A stretch of 64,000 nucleotides of DNA from Isoetes taiwanensis (Eukaryota > Streptophyta > Lycopodiopsida > Isoetales > Isoetaceae). Below are positions 1 through 12,798 of the stretch, piece by piece. The position numbers and the translations under genes are program-made. The first letter of the stretch is position 1; the number at the start of each line of letters is the position of its first letter. The notes beneath the pieces are model-generated. The model saw only the letters and a program-made list of their open reading frames with translations. It was not told where the DNA came from and ran no database searches. The stretch is taken from positions 1,054,001 to 1,118,000 of the forward strand of contig JAJEKV010000026.1 in the NCBI GenBank assembly GCA_021234155.1, read 5' to 3'.

Positions 1-499
1 GCTATGCTCCACAACTTCAATCAATAAGTTCATGAAGTCTAGTTTGCTGCAAAAAATACTTTGCAACAAGAAACTTACCAAGCAGATCAAGTATGTGAAT
101 TAAGAAAAGAATTTTATCTCAACCATACAATGCAAGGGTTACGTATTTTTTGACGTCGGCCGAAAGTGTGACTTACAAGGTGAGAAGGAGAGGACGGGAT
201 AGTGCTCAAGGGGATGGAATTTGTCTGGCCGGGTGGCGATGGCTTTAGGTATCGGTCTACCAACATTTTACAATTGGAGAAACAGATTTGAAGTGTGCAA
301 AGATAGTCAACATGGCAATACCGGCTCTAAGAAGCCTAGATCTTCTACATCGCCACCGAATGTGTGCTAGATGATTCATTCAGAGAATGCTTGAAAGTAT
401 TCCCCCATAGGAGCAAAAAGAGGTAGAGATGATGTAAGAGAAAATGTACGGAAGCTTCCTTCCATTCTTAATAAGAAGCTTATACATAAAGAAGTTGGT

Positions 500-2336
500 G
501 CAGTCGTTGAAGAGCTTACAGGAACAACTGTAGCCTTGAACTCTTTCTATAGTATATGGAAAAGAGAATTTCGGATGTTAGCATTGCAAAAATACAGACC
601 TTCTCTAAATGCAACATCAAGGCCGTAATTAAGCGTTTTGGAAAAAACAAAAGATACAAGAGAGAGACGAAATCTTGCAATTCAACGTCGGTCTCATATG
701 CTAGAGCAACGCTCTTGCAGAAGTCAATATTGGCATTGGAGAGCATTGTCACAGCGGTCTCCTGAAAATCATCTATGTATAATACATGATAAGATGGATC
801 AGGTTAAGACTTTAGTGCCTAGAAGTCATCATCTAGCAAAATCGTATGGAGAGGTGATCGCTTGAAGAGCAGTTTGACAGGAGCTTTAACTCATGGGCAT
901 GGTGGTCGTGCATATGGTCATTTCTCACTTGATTTATGGAAAGATGATTCAAACTTCCACATTGGTTCACTTTCTAGAATATTGCATAACTTGGAATTGG
1001 TACAAGAGGACAAGATAGGTGACTTATGTGGAAGTAAGCCTGCAGATTGCAAATGGATGCAAGCAGTCAAGGATACCAATCCTTTGAAGAACAAACTTGC
1101 TTCTATGGCAGAAGTATTGCCAAATGCTTCAACTACAACGAATCCTGAGGTGTTCAACCCTCTCCCCCGAAATCTCTATTTGCAACTTGATAATGCATCA
1201 GGGCAAAACAAAAATAGGTATGTCTTTTCATACTTATCTTATTTGACTTGGCTTAAGGTCTTTGATGAGATCCAAGTGGGCTTTATGATGGTCGGCCACA
1301 CCCATGATGATATTGATGCTTTATTTGGAAATTTTTCAACCTTGATGAGTTCGTCGGATGCTTTGACACTACCAGAGCTACTTTACTTGTTTAGCAAATG
1401 CAATGCAAAATCCCCAATTCCATACTTTATTGATGAAGTTCCAAATTGGAAGGATTTTGTGAAGGGATTCATCCCTGATAAGGGCCAACGCCTGGTTGGG
1501 CATACTGAACCATTGCTCTTCAAATTTAAGATGGCAGGAGATTGGCCTGTTATGCAATACAAAATGCGTCCTACACATAAAGAGTGGCTTCCAGCAGATT
1601 CTCCAGGAGTTAGAATGTGGAAAGAGGATGAACATGGTCAGCCAATGATACCAAGTGGTGTGCCACAAAATATTCCTCCTAGACCAACATTGAAAGATCT
1701 TCCAGGGTTGAAGGATAGCATCAACAAATACATCTCCCTATGGAAGGACATATGTAAGAATCAAGAAACTAGCTTGTTTGCAAGGCAATACACGGCAAGT
1801 GTTGAGTATTGGAGCCAGCTTCTTATCTCTTTGGAGGATGTTGCTCCAGGACGTCCTCAAAATGATGCATTTTGGCCACAAACAAGACAAGTTCCTCTAG
1901 AACAAACAGCATTTGTTCCAGAGGTCGACGTATCTGCATTGGTCACACGACCTTTACCATCTTATTGTGGCCCGTCAGATGGCCGTCCAGTGTTGCCTCT
2001 TGAAGAGTTTGATCCTCACGTACATGTGACAAAGGGTATGTTTGTTCTAGTCAGACCCGGAGATGATAACACCGCCACTTGGTTGGGATATGCAGAGGAG
2101 AATGTCGTTTTGATCCAGAATCTATATATTTTGGACATATTTTTGTATCGTGGTGGAAGCCCTACGGAGGGGACTACAAAGATCGCTTGACTAAGCGTGC
2201 TATGGCCTAATCCTTTCGATCCTTCAAAGGTACGAAAATTTAGATGCCATTCATTATGCTTGGGATGCCAATGGCAAGAGGCCGAAAACAATCCAAATTC
2301 CGAAATATATTGTAGACATGTGGAAAGACATAGCAC
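500..2336 (+). pseudogene. DUF7869-type transposon protein relic
   Basis: The main open frame (862-2190, 442 codons) carries the block I associate with DUF7869, a domain of large repetitive plant gene families probably derived from transposons. Visible are a LQLDN motif with NKNRY just after it (about residues 107-120) and VGHTHDDID (residues 144-152). The acidic and His residues suggest an RNase-H-like or nuclease fold, but this is inference. The frame just upstream (about 500-860) reads as the expected N-terminal part (FYSIWKREF, then a LCIIHDKMDQ block) but is interrupted by stops, including TGA at 863-865. The C-terminal part continues past the stop at 2190 in another frame to about 2336. 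Split frames and stops mark it as a decayed copy. No terminal repeats were found, so its ends are unknown. The family call is from recall; the broken state is seen directly. Confidence 0.6.
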
Positions 2337-4125
2337 ATTGTTCATCTTAATACATGAGATCTTGTACTTGTAATACATATCTTTCATCTTAATACATAAC
2401 ATTACTATATTTGTGATCATATATAACTGCTTACATCTTTAATATATAAATGCATACATGATTCATAGATAAGATGGTGGGAAGTGCTTTATATGTTGAG
2501 CAGTGTGATTCAATCATCTTCAGGATTCAGAGTAGTGATCCCCGATATCTCATAGCTCATGCGCCAGGAAGCCATATATCGATGGATCATAACAACAATT
2601 GATGCGGGGCAATGAATCTCGGCGCCCAAAGCTTTTCTTCTTCGGTGGGGATCAAGAAGAAGATGCCTATCTAGGCAACCAACAAGATCGAGTGGCTCAT
2701 TGAGCACTTGATCGCCTCGATGTGGTGAAACGTAAGAAGGAAAATAATCCATGGGAGACGAATGACCTCTAGCCCCGAATGGAGCTGTTTTTATAGTGAA
2801 GTAAAATTATTGATGTGAATTATTGGGGTGGACTGTAGCGCCATCATTGAGCGTATACAAGTATCATGTACTCGTACAGGTATGATTCTATCATGTACTC
2901 AGAACTAATATTCACTATGCTTATATTATATATATCCTTAACAGATACACAAATCATAAGTGCTTATATTATTATATCCTTAACAGGTATACATATCATA
3001 GATGATTCACTCGTCATTGCTGCTTGACTAATATAGGTGTGATTGAAAATAAAAGACAGCTTGCATAGTTCATAGGTACTCATGTCATTATTATATCCTT
3101 AGCAGATACAGATTCACTCATCATCAACATCAAAGCACGTGATGCTATTCAGCTCAAAGATCTCCTGATCAGGAAGCCAATAAAGGTGGACCTTAACACG
3201 AGTGAGCTTCCCAAGCAAGCACTCGCAGGACCATCTCGCTTTGGATTTGCGACCATGGATCAAGTTTGATACCATTTCAGTAGCATTCACACGCATCATT
3301 ATAGCTAAGGTAGCACTGAAGGATTGGATGTTCTCCGGACGATCGGGCAAGGAAGCCATGGGAGATGAATGAGCTCTACCACCGGATGGAGCCGCTTTTA
3401 TAGTGAAGTAAAATTATTGATGTGAATTATTGGTGTTCATTGCCTTTATAATGAAAGTACCATACATGTATATGATCCAATAATTTCTATGTATATACTA
3501 TCAATAATTTTGGTGAGTATATACCATCAATAATTTTGGTGGGTATACCATCAATAATTTTGGTGGGTATAAATATACATCAAATTGTCGAAAGAAAAGC
3601 AACATTGGCCTCCGCCTAGCTATGACTTATTCTCGGTCTTGAACGTGATTCTATCACTTGCAAGATGATTCATGAGGACTTCAAGCGGTGCCGCGAGAGA
3701 TATACCGCTTGAAGACCGGCTCACCATCGTTTTCTCAATCCTCGCCATTATCCCGATCCCGCCGATGTTATCATCCATCTCCCCGTGGAATAGGGAGTAT
3801 CAAATGTTCATGATCGAAAGGATCTCCTCGAGTATACGCTAGTTTCGATCATTGAGTAATAGTAGAAGAATAATATTACTTGTTATCTTATTGTAATCTG
3901 GTTGTGTTAGTATACAACAGGTACACATAACCTTTTGTAATACACATAACCGTAATATAAGTAATAGTAAAATAATAGTACTTGTTATCTTATTGTAATC
4001 TGGTTGTACTCTTATTGTTATCTTATTGTAATCTTATTGTTATCAGGTATACATAACGTTTTGTAATACACATAACCATAGTATGCAACAGGTATACATA
4101 ACCTTTTGTAATACACATAACCATA
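2337..4125. repeat. AT-rich non-coding stretch with short repeats
   Basis: No gene is supported. A segment of about 76 bp occurs twice in the same orientation (2751-2827 and 3358-3433), each starting ATGGGAGA and ending in a stretch containing GTAAAATTATTGATGTGAA. A 24 bp unit containing CAATAATTTTGGTG is repeated about three times at 3498-3572. Between 3900 and 4160, units containing ATACATAACC and TTTTGTAATACACATAACC recur in tandem. The two ORF-like minus-strand frames at 2510-2752 and 3114-3359 sit next to the two copies of the 76 bp repeat but are not otherwise recognisable. Confidence 0.6.
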
Positions 4126-4189
4126 CTATAAGTATTGAGGTATACATAACCCTCCAAGGTATACTATATAAAAATTATTCCAACTTGTC

Positions 4190-7100
4190 TTCAGAATTCC
4201 AACTTTAATGAAACTCTGCTTATACCCGGAAGTAGAGTGTCTACTATCATGATCGCCAGCCCAATCTGCATCCGTGTAGCCCATCAGACAAAACATTGTT
4301 GGGTTGGGACTTCGCTCATAAACTAAGGCATACTGCATTGTGCCTTGAAGGTAGCGCAGAATGCGCTTAACAACCAACCAATGTGTGTGTCCCGGATTTT
4401 CTAAGTACTGACTAACAACTCCCACTGCATAGGAGATGTCTGGTCGAGTACAAACAGCCAGATAAACCAAACTTCCAACAGCACTGCGATAAGGCACAGA
4501 TTGCATAAGTGCCTTCTCTTCTTCGGCTTGGGGACACATCTCTTTGGTGAGCTTGGTACTGGTCTCCATGGGTGTGGTGACTAGATTACAATCTGCCATA
4601 CCATAGCGTGCAAGAACATCTGCAACATACTGCGCTTGTACCAATTTCAGCCAGCCTGCTGCTCTATCCCTGATAATTTGGATCCCAAGACAATAATGGA
4701 TGGCGCCCATATCCGTCATCTCAAATTCTTGAGAGAGTTGCTGCTTTACACGCTCCAAAGCCTCTATATTATTGGATAACAGAATACAATTGTCTACATA
4801 TAGGGCTGCTTGAACAAAGAGATCTCCCACTTCTTTAACATACACATTGCCATCCGCTTCATTGCTTACAAAACCAAGAGAGGTAAAGAAGGTGTGTATG
4901 CATTCATACCAGGCACGAGGAGATTGACGCAGCCTGTAAAGAGACTTATGCAAGCGGCATACCAAATGTTCTTGACCTGCTATCACGAATCCTTCTGGTT
5001 GTGAAATATATACTTCTTCATTGAGCTGCCCATTCAAGAAAGCCGTCTTGACGTCCATTTGATGAATTTCCAAGTCCATTTGCACTGCCAAAGCCATTAA
5101 GGTGCGGATGGAGGCCATGGTGACAACCGGTGAAAACGTCTCATGGAAATCCACACCTTCAATTTGTGAAAATCCGCGGGCTACAAATCTGGCCTTAAAC
5201 CGCTCAATCTCTCCAGAAGCACTGCGCTTGATTTTAAATAACCATTTTATACTCACCACACGTCTATTGGGAGGTAACTGCACCAATTCCCATACTTCAT
5301 TCTTCATTATGGATGCATATTCCGCCTCCATTGCTTCTTTGCCGCTTCAAAGATATGGACTGTCAAAGCTTCACGGATCGTTTCTAGGCTCGAGCATTTC
5401 CTCATTTCCAAGCACTAGGAATCCACGAGCTCACTTGTGACTGGAACCTGGACTTGCTTGTGAATCAAGAGCCTTCTTGGAAAGATAACTTATGCGACCA
5501 GATCTTGTGGCTCCACGATTTGGTCTAGTTGGACTTGGATCCCTGACTCTATGACGACGGGTGTAAGGATGAGGACGAGGGAGGAGATGGAACTCGCCTG
5601 TGTACTTCTTCAATGTCCAAAATCTGATCTGGCCAGATTCGCTTTCGGTGAGACCCTTCGGACTATCTTCTTCATGGGTTGGATGGTTACTTGGACTGTT
5701 AAAGAACTTGTACTTTTCTGAAATGTTTGGGCCATTTGAAGTACTTGGTCCTTCCCGATATACTTGGCCATCTTTGCACTACTAAATATGGGTATGGAGT
5801 CCGCCCCAAACCGGTCATCAATGACATCAAGTCAACCACACGGAGATTGAATGCCCTTGAGCAGACCAAATTGATCACACCATTATAAAGCATAGCTTCA
5901 TTGAAGATCACATCACGGCTGATTATGATTGTTCGGCCTTGCAAATGGTATAACCTGTAAGCCTTAGACTCCAACGAGTAACCAACTAGTACACACTTCA
6001 TACTCTTATCATCAAGTTTCTTCCGTTTCTCATCTGGAACATGGGCATAAGCAACACATCCAAAAATTTGGATATGGTGCAAAGTAGGCTTCTTGCCAAA
6101 CCAACTTTCATATGGTGTGAGACCATTTACTACAGAAGTAGGCAGCCTGTTGCGCAAATATGCTGCAGTCATCACAGCTTCCCCCCAAAAGTGCTTGGGC
6201 ATGCCAGCCAAATTCAACATGCTGCGGGCACTCTCCATCAAAGTGTGATTCATTCGCTCCGCAACCCCATTTTGTTGGGGTGTATAGGGGGTGGTGAACT
6301 GCTACAATATGCCTGCTTCTCTACAGAATTGACTAAATGCACCAGATTGAAACTCACCACCGTTATCGCTTTGCAACACTTTGATGACATGGCTGGTGCT
6401 CCTCTCTACTGCAGCCTTATACTCTCGAAAACATGCAAGTGCTTAATAGAGTTTGTGTGATACCATGCACATAATACACACTCTCAATCCGCATATCTCC
6501 TGATTGCACCTGCACCATCATACTTCCTCTTCCAGCAATCTCATGATAGGTGTCATCACCAATATAAACTCTTCTTCCCGCTGGTAGCATTTCTTGGTGA
6601 CATATGTAAAGATGCTCCGGAATCCAGCCAAATCAACCTGCATAGGCCACCAAAAGAGACTTCTCTTGCCATAAAGAATCTGTCATTTGTCTTCTCTTTG
6701 GGCTCCGGTCTTCTATTGCCACTGTTCTTACTACTTTCCCCAACTGCTTTGGTATTACAGAATCTTGCAATGTGTCCCGCCTTACCACATGTAAAACAGA
6801 TCCGTCTCTTGCTTTGATCAGACTTGCCTGAGAATCCTCTTGCCTTATCATCATTTTTAGAGTTGGGCTCTCTTTGTCCACCTCTCATCTCTCCTTTCAC
6901 TTCCCCACTCTGAAAGAATTTTCAAGGCCCTTTCTGCTTCCGCTTTCCTGCATAGAAGGCAGCATGCTTAGAGGATCCTCCTTCATTTTTGAACTTCCGT
7001 TCTTCCTCAATAAGGGCTGCCACCATCTGCTCAAAACTTTGTGTAGGGAGATTGGATAATGTTGTGGAGACATTACGGAATTCGGGTATCAATCCATTCA

Positions 7101-7557
7101 ACAAAACTGCTTTAGAATCTTCAGGAGTGACAATGGAATTAACCCGAGCAAGCTGCACATTAAGACACCTCATCCTACTCACAAATTCTGGAATGGTTTC
7201 TTCTGCCTCCATCTTCATCCCAAAATACTGCTGCTTAAGTGCCAGTTCACATGTTTTCCCTGTTCCACCAAATGCATTATGTAATGCTTCCCAATTCTGC
7301 TTTGCGTCTCCTTTTATGTTCAAGAGATGAACATACTCCTCTCCAAGTGCCAATCCTATTGTGGTAATGGCTTTTCTGTCTCTTGCTTGCCATTCAACCA
7401 ATTTTGCAGAATCTTTATCATCTACGAGCTTGGCATCAGTCCCTTCTACCACAGCCCAAGTCCCTTCTCTCATGAGCAGCAATTGAAGTTTAATTGACCA
7501 AGTATGGAAATTATCTCCTGTAAACTTCTCTAAAAATTTTTCAACTAATTTATCCAC
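4190..7557 (-). mobile_element. Degenerate Ty1/copia retrotransposon, coding part
   Basis: On the minus strand the domains run in copia order. Gag is at 7557-6922. Next come a CCHC zinc knuckle (CFTCGKAGHIARFC) and an aspartic protease start (LDSGA) in the frame at 6900-6556. The integrase C-terminal half is at 6253-5699 (FWGEAVMTAAYLRNRLPT, then FGCVAYAHVP). Reverse transcriptase and RNase H are at 5331-4190 (DVKTAFLNGQL, then TDADWAGDHDS). Gag to integrase is split over several frames. The RT catalytic YVDD reads YVDN, losing the second aspartate. RNase H loses homology near 4190 just after the TSGY motif, so the 3' end and 3' LTR are missing. The element cannot be autonomous. Confidence 0.93.
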
Positions 7558-7936
7558 ACCTTGGTTTGACGAGGCTATTTGAAGAAATCGTTGATGGGAA
7601 AAGTTTCTTCACACCTCTTCACAAATCTTCTGAGCAGGAAAGGTTTCTTCACAGATAGATGATTCTTCTCAGGCGATTGAAGACACTAATCCTGCTGTTC
7701 TTCTGTGAAATTCTCTTCCGGATTGCAAGTCTTCTGTTCACCCGCAATATGGCCCGTTGAATTCTCCTCTCCTTCTCCATTCTACATTTTTTATTTCTTC
7801 TATGATTCGGCATGCTGTCATTCGCCCTCTTCCTCTGATTGCCACGTTTTTAGGGTTAGTCTTCTCTGCTCCCACTGAAAACGATTTTGTTTGCTTCAAC
7901 AGCAGCCGAATTCAGGGCCCAGGTTCGTCACGGTAA

Positions 7937-8158
7937 GCTCTGATACCATATAAACATGCAAAGATATGGAACGAGAGAGAGAACACACAATTGGACAATA
8001 GCAGACTTCGTATATTCAAAATAGAATAGAATCGACAACATAACTGACTCCAAACGACACGACTGAGCTCAATCGACATCTAGGACTTCTACTTGTTATT
8101 CTACATCAGAATATGCCATCATGATGAATGGCTGAGATCTTCACTTGATATCTTCACA
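7937..8158 (-). repeat. Copia primer-binding site and candidate 5' LTR
   Basis: Read on the minus strand, 7948-7937 is TGGTATCAGAGC, the complement of the 3' end of initiator methionine tRNA, the standard copia primer-binding site. The 5' LTR should lie directly next to it at higher coordinates. A plausible LTR spans about 7957-8158, with TG at its left edge and CA at its right edge on the plus strand. No second LTR is present in the window, so these borders are estimates. About 380 bp of leader (7558-7936) separates the site from Gag. Confidence 0.6.
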
Positions 8159-8159
8159 T

Positions 8160-8934
8160 TAATGGTGCACCAACTTACTAGATTTAAAAGCAAAAATGTT
8201 ACTTCGATGCATCTAGCTCTTTAACTGTATTTTGGTAGCTTGATTTATCAAGAAAATCATATCCAACATAAAACAACGTAAAATAATCCAAGAGAGATCT
8301 ACCTCCTCTGGTGTCTAGCCTCCTTTGTATGACCTTCTTGTTGGACCTCCAATCTGCCTGACAGAAGAAACAAGATTGTTAAATGACACTTCCTGAAACG
8401 TGCAGCAAAGGTCATTAAGAAAAGAAGGGGCCAAAGCCTGACCCTTGAACAAGAGATAACTGATTTGTCGGGATCATTGATGATGTTTGGCCTGGAAGAA
8501 CAAATTTAAGAATACGGGATCATTAGTGCTGCTAACTTTTAACTTGTGCATAATATGTATGCCCTCGTTGTATGCTCTAACACAGTCCTGGATGTCTGCT
8601 TGCTCATCGACACATGTCAGAAATTGTATCAGTTACAACCACATGAATAATAATTGTTCCTGTTATGTGCCCTTTGCTTGATTTGACACACTTCAATTTC
8701 CTAGCCACCAGTAAGTATAAAGTTACCTTGTGAAGCAGAAAAACAACCTGAGATAGAGCATGAAACAACAATATGCACCTTTAAGCTAAGACATGTTCTA
8801 CCAGCAGTGTGCATGTTATACCAAGGCAAGTGCAAAAAGGTTGTAGTTTACTAGAGTTCTTCGATTGAATATGAAATTGCACCAGAATTGTCCTTTAACC
8901 TACCTAGAAATAGAATATGTTGCTTCCAATGTCC
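8160..8934. other. Non-coding gap between copia LTR and next LTR element
   Basis: No protein match, RNA or repeat is recognisable. The sequence is AT-rich with only short chance frames. Confidence 0.5.
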
Positions 8935-8938
8935 AATG

Positions 8939-9585
8939 TGATATGGTGGTGCTCGGGGGAGTGGTTGTGGGAGCAAGAGTATGAGAAAGAAAGCCGTAAA
9001 TGTTCATGTTAACCCTTGGACCCAAGTATCTTAGTGAATATACAATAAGTTATAAGTTAGCAATTATCCTTAGCTAGACCATTGGGGGGTATTTTTATCT
9101 AATATAAGATAGGACAAGTTATAAACCATAAGCTAATCTAAGAACCTTAGAAAAGATAGTAAACTATTATTATAGTTAAGAGAGGTACGCATCTATTATA
9201 TCTATGGGCATACAGGTGTACTTTTAATGTTAAAAAGGGACTTGGGCTAAATATAAGGACGTCATTCAAATAAGGCTTATTAAGGGATACCTTTACCTTT
9301 TCAAAAAGGAAGTGAATGTTACAAGAGTAAGCGTATGTGAGGGCAAAGCTTGTTTCTATCCCAATTGAACATCTAAGCCAAATCCTAAGCCTAGACTATT
9401 CCTCAAATTTATGTTTTTGCTACAAAGGATTTGTAGTGGCTAATTTGCGTTATTGCCTTTCTTTGGAAGTCTCTTGCTCAAGGACAACCCGGTCGGGTGG
9501 AGAGCTTACCCGGAAGGGTGGATTTGTGCTTACTTGACTTGTTTCTTGACGATTGTTTTTGCAGTAGATCTTTGGAGACTAGCTA
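8939..9585 (+). repeat. 5' LTR of the LARD-like element
   Basis: 647 bp, nearly identical to 10885-11530. It contains the 66-codon chance frame at 9337-9537 that also occurs in the other LTR with one residue changed. Confidence 0.88.
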
Positions 9586-10570
9586 ATCGTATCAAATTGG
9601 TATCAGAGCACGGTTCCGATTTCGCTTGGAGCCTGTGTGTTTTTTATTTTGTTTATTTTGAGTGAACGAGTAAGAACTAATCTAATTGCTCTATTAGAAA
9701 TATTTTGGTATTTGTTTGAGCGAAATTAAAAGCCTTGAAGAAGTAAGACTAGGTCTCGAGGAATGTAACTAGAATTGTGGATGGCGTAAGAGCATTAACT
9801 TGTTTTTTTTTTTGCATGAATTCCCTCAAGTGTTCTGCTCCAAAAAGATTTAGGGTATTGACTGAATCTCGGCCAGAATCAAAGCTTGAAAGACGTGCTA
9901 GGAAATAATGCTAGTTATGAACCAGTTTATGAAGAACTGAGAAAATCATAGGTCGCTTGGACCATGAAGTGATTGGTTAATATGAAATAATTGCAGGGCA
10001 TAACTTGGTATAGAAGTTTAATGAATATGGAAATGGGTCGCATTGTCTCTCCCTAGGTTGTGATTGATTAGATCTTCATAAGTGTCCGCATTTCATTTGA
10101 AGCCATTAATAAACCATTTGAAGCCTTAGAATTTTCTATAATATTTCCGTGGGTATGTTGAAAGAAAATCATTTGAGGATATGTTAGTAAAGCAACACAT
10201 TTGGTCATTGAATTCTCTAGGTTATTAATGTGTAAGACATGAACCTATGCTAGGTGATACATGCAATTATTGGTATAATCCAAAGAACCATACCATTTGG
10301 TTGGGTTTGTAGGTTCTAATGTCATGATTGAGTTTTTCGCAGGACATAGAAATTGTCATGCAGGGAATTATTTTGGGAGATATTCTTACCTTCTTATTGG
10401 CACATGAGCAACCTAAGTTTTAGGCGTTTGTGGCTATAAGGTAAACAGATATTTGAATTACATTTGCCTTAGGGAAATCCAAGGTGGAAGTATAAGGTGT
10501 TCTTTTCTTTTTTGTGCGATTGTATGGTAAGTCCCGGAGACAACTAAATATATTTGCAAAAGATAACAGT

Positions 10571-10787
10571 TGGACTTGGAAAATTTTTAGCCTAAAGGGC
10601 TGAACTTGGAAAATTTTTAGCCTAAAGGGCTGGACTTGAAAATTTTTAGCCTAAAGGGCTGGACTTGGAAAATTTTTAGCCTAAAGGGCTGGACTTGGAA
10701 AATTTTTAGCCTAAAGGGCTGGACTTGGAAATTTTTAGCCTAAAGGGCTGGACGTGAAAACTTTTAGCCTAAAGGGCTGGACTTGAC
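10571..10787 (+). repeat. 30 bp tandem repeat inside the LARD-like element
   Basis: A unit reading TGGACTTGGAAAATTTTTAG followed by CCTAAAGGGC is repeated about seven times with small indels in the A and T runs. It sits between the primer-binding site and the polypurine tract and codes for nothing recognisable. Confidence 0.9.
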
Positions 10788-10884
10788 CATTTCTGATTAT
10801 GCAGATTGCAACCATGGACTTGATTGTGTTAATTTGCCATATAATTCTTGATCGAGGACGATCAATCCCAAGAAGGGGAGGAAT

Positions 10885-11530
10885 TGATATGGTGGTGCTC
10901 GGGGGAGTGGTTGTCGGGAGCAAGAGTATGAGAAAGAAAGCCGTAAATGTTCATGTTAACCCTTGGACCCAAGTATCTTAGTGAATATACAATAAGTTAA
11001 GTTAGCAATTATCCTTAGCTAGACCATTGGGGGATATTTTTATCTAATATAAGATAGGACAAGTTATAAACCATAAGCTAATCTAAGAACCTTAGAAAAG
11101 ATAGTAAACTATTATTATAGTTAAGAGAGGTACGCATCTATTATATCTATGGGCATAAAGGTGTACTTTTAATGTTAAAAAGGGACTTGGGCTAAATATA
11201 AGGACGTCATTCAAATAAGGCTTATTAAGGGATACCTTTACCTTTTCAAAAAGGAAGTGAATGTTACAAGAGTAAGCGTATGTGAGGGCAAAGCTTGTTT
11301 CTATCCCAATTGAACATCTAAGCCAAATCCTAAGCCTAGCCTATTCCTCAAATTTATGTTTTTGCTACAAAGGATTTGTAGTGGCTAATTTGCGTTATTG
11401 CCTTTCTTTGGAAGTCTCTTGCTCAAGGACAACCCGGTCGGGTGGAGAGCTTACCCGGAAGGGTGGATTTGTGCTTACTTGACTTGTTTCTTGACGATTG
11501 TTTTTGCAGTAGATCTTTGGAGACTAGCTA
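10885..11530 (+). repeat. 3' LTR of the LARD-like element
   Basis: 646 bp partner of 8939-9585, directly preceded by the polypurine tract at 10871-10884 and followed by AATG. Confidence 0.88.
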
Positions 11531-11532
11531 AA

Positions 11533-11893
11533 TGTTATGCACTAGCATTTCTAGTGATAACCAACACACCAAAAGGGCGGATCCTTCAAGGAAATCGTTA
11601 TCCAATGGGCCCCAACCTTTCCAGGCTTTATCCCATACCCCATAGACCATATCAATTCCTCCCCTTCCTCGAGATGCTTGCCCTCAAGCATGTGAAACAC
11701 ACCAATGTTGCCACGAGGAATTGAACCTTGGCTCTGATACCAAATGTCAATTCCTTGGCTCTGATACCAAATGTTACGCACTAGCATCTCTAGTGATAAC
11801 CAACACACCAAAAGGGCGGATCCTTCAAGGAAATCGTTATCCAATGGGCCCCAACCTTTCCAGGCTTTATCCCATACCCCATAGACCATATCC
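11533..11893 (-). mobile_element. TRIM: miniature terminal-repeat retrotransposon, 361 bp
   Basis: Two direct repeats of 122 bp (11533-11654 and 11772-11893) flank only about 117 bp. On the minus strand, the LTR at 11893-11772 is followed by TTTGGTATCAGAGCC, an initiator-Met primer-binding site. That site occurs twice in a row, about 26 bp apart. The other LTR is preceded by the polypurine tract GAGGAAGGGGAGGAAT and begins TGATATGGTC. This is the architecture of a TRIM: LTR, primer site, polypurine tract, LTR, with no coding capacity. The outer edge of the right LTR has lost its terminal A (CC instead of CA). The LARD-like element inserted against its left edge. Confidence 0.85.
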
Positions 11894-12798
11894 CAATGCT
11901 AGTGCGAGATTCAAGAATTTCCATAATGCATTGCATAAGGGCTTTCTCTTTGCAAGGAATATGAGACCTTTCAAGTTTAGAAGTTGGAATCTAATATTTT
12001 TCATCCAAAGATACAGAATCTCTAGATGATCTGTTGAACCCAAAAGTAGATTTATAAGAATCAGGGGAAGTGGCTGCATACGTTGCATAGAAGATGCCAC
12101 CCCGAAATCCTTAGAATTATTCTGGCCCTTTCTTGTGCTCAATAAACCATGCCACATATGCTGCTTTTGAGGCTTTTCCTGGTGCTGAAGATATTTCCGA
12201 GCTACTGGAGAAGAAGGCCAAGAAGTAGTGACATATGAAGTGACATTTGTATTTAGAAGACACGGAGAAGCTGCAAGTATTTACGAGGCTTTAGAGCAGG
12301 GATACTTCGTTTTGGAACCCCGGAGCCTCTTTCCATTTGAAAACAATTAACACGGAACCTAAAGTTCCTGGCCTTGAAGAGCTTTCCCATGACTTTACAA
12401 ACTTTGCAGCTCTTGGAACTTCTAAATCTATAGCCAGAGGTGGACGCAATCGACAAGGATTATTTTCATTCGTTCGCAATGCTTGTCGGAATGGTTAGGG
12501 CCGCGACCGCCGAAGGAAATTACCTAGATTTTCTATTTTTCCCTGCCGTCGATTCAAAAATTAGAACATCTAATGGTTGAGATGAAAAAAGGCTGGCGTG
12601 ACATGACACGTGGCATAGCTAGAATCGCAGCAAATTGGTCACCTCGGATTAGGCAACCCTGCTATTAAAATAAAATAAAATAAAATAAAAGGGACGTATG
12701 GCGGCATGCCACCTTGGGATCACATTCCGGTGTGGACCAGTGGGCCCGCGACCGGCAGCAACTAATATTTCTCACATGCAGGTCGGATTCTGCAAGAT
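11894..12798. other. Non-coding stretch with a TAAAA microsatellite
   Basis: No gene is supported. A run of about five TAAAA units lies at 12664-12690. Short frames on both strands resemble no family I know. Confidence 0.5.

Larger units (their letters stand above)
8939..11530 (+). mobile_element. Non-coding LTR retrotransposon (LARD-like), recent insertion
   Basis: Two direct repeats of 647 bp (8939-9585) and 646 bp (10885-11530) start TGATATGGTG and end GACTAGCTA. By eye they differ at only about five positions plus small indels. Just inside the left LTR is TGGTATCAGAGC (9598-9609), an initiator-Met primer-binding site. Just before the right LTR is a polypurine tract, AGAAGGGGAGGAAT (10871-10884). 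The 4 bp AATG flanks both sides (8935-8938 and 11531-11534) as a likely target duplication. The inside (1.3 kb) has no gag or pol, so it must move using another element's proteins. The terminal dinucleotides are TG and TA rather than TG and CA. Confidence 0.88.

Noticed and set aside
9337-9665. Short frames inside the LTRs at 9337-9665 and 11282-11482
   Set aside because: They are repeated only because they lie in the LTR pair. They have no known domain, and the second differs just where the LTR ends.
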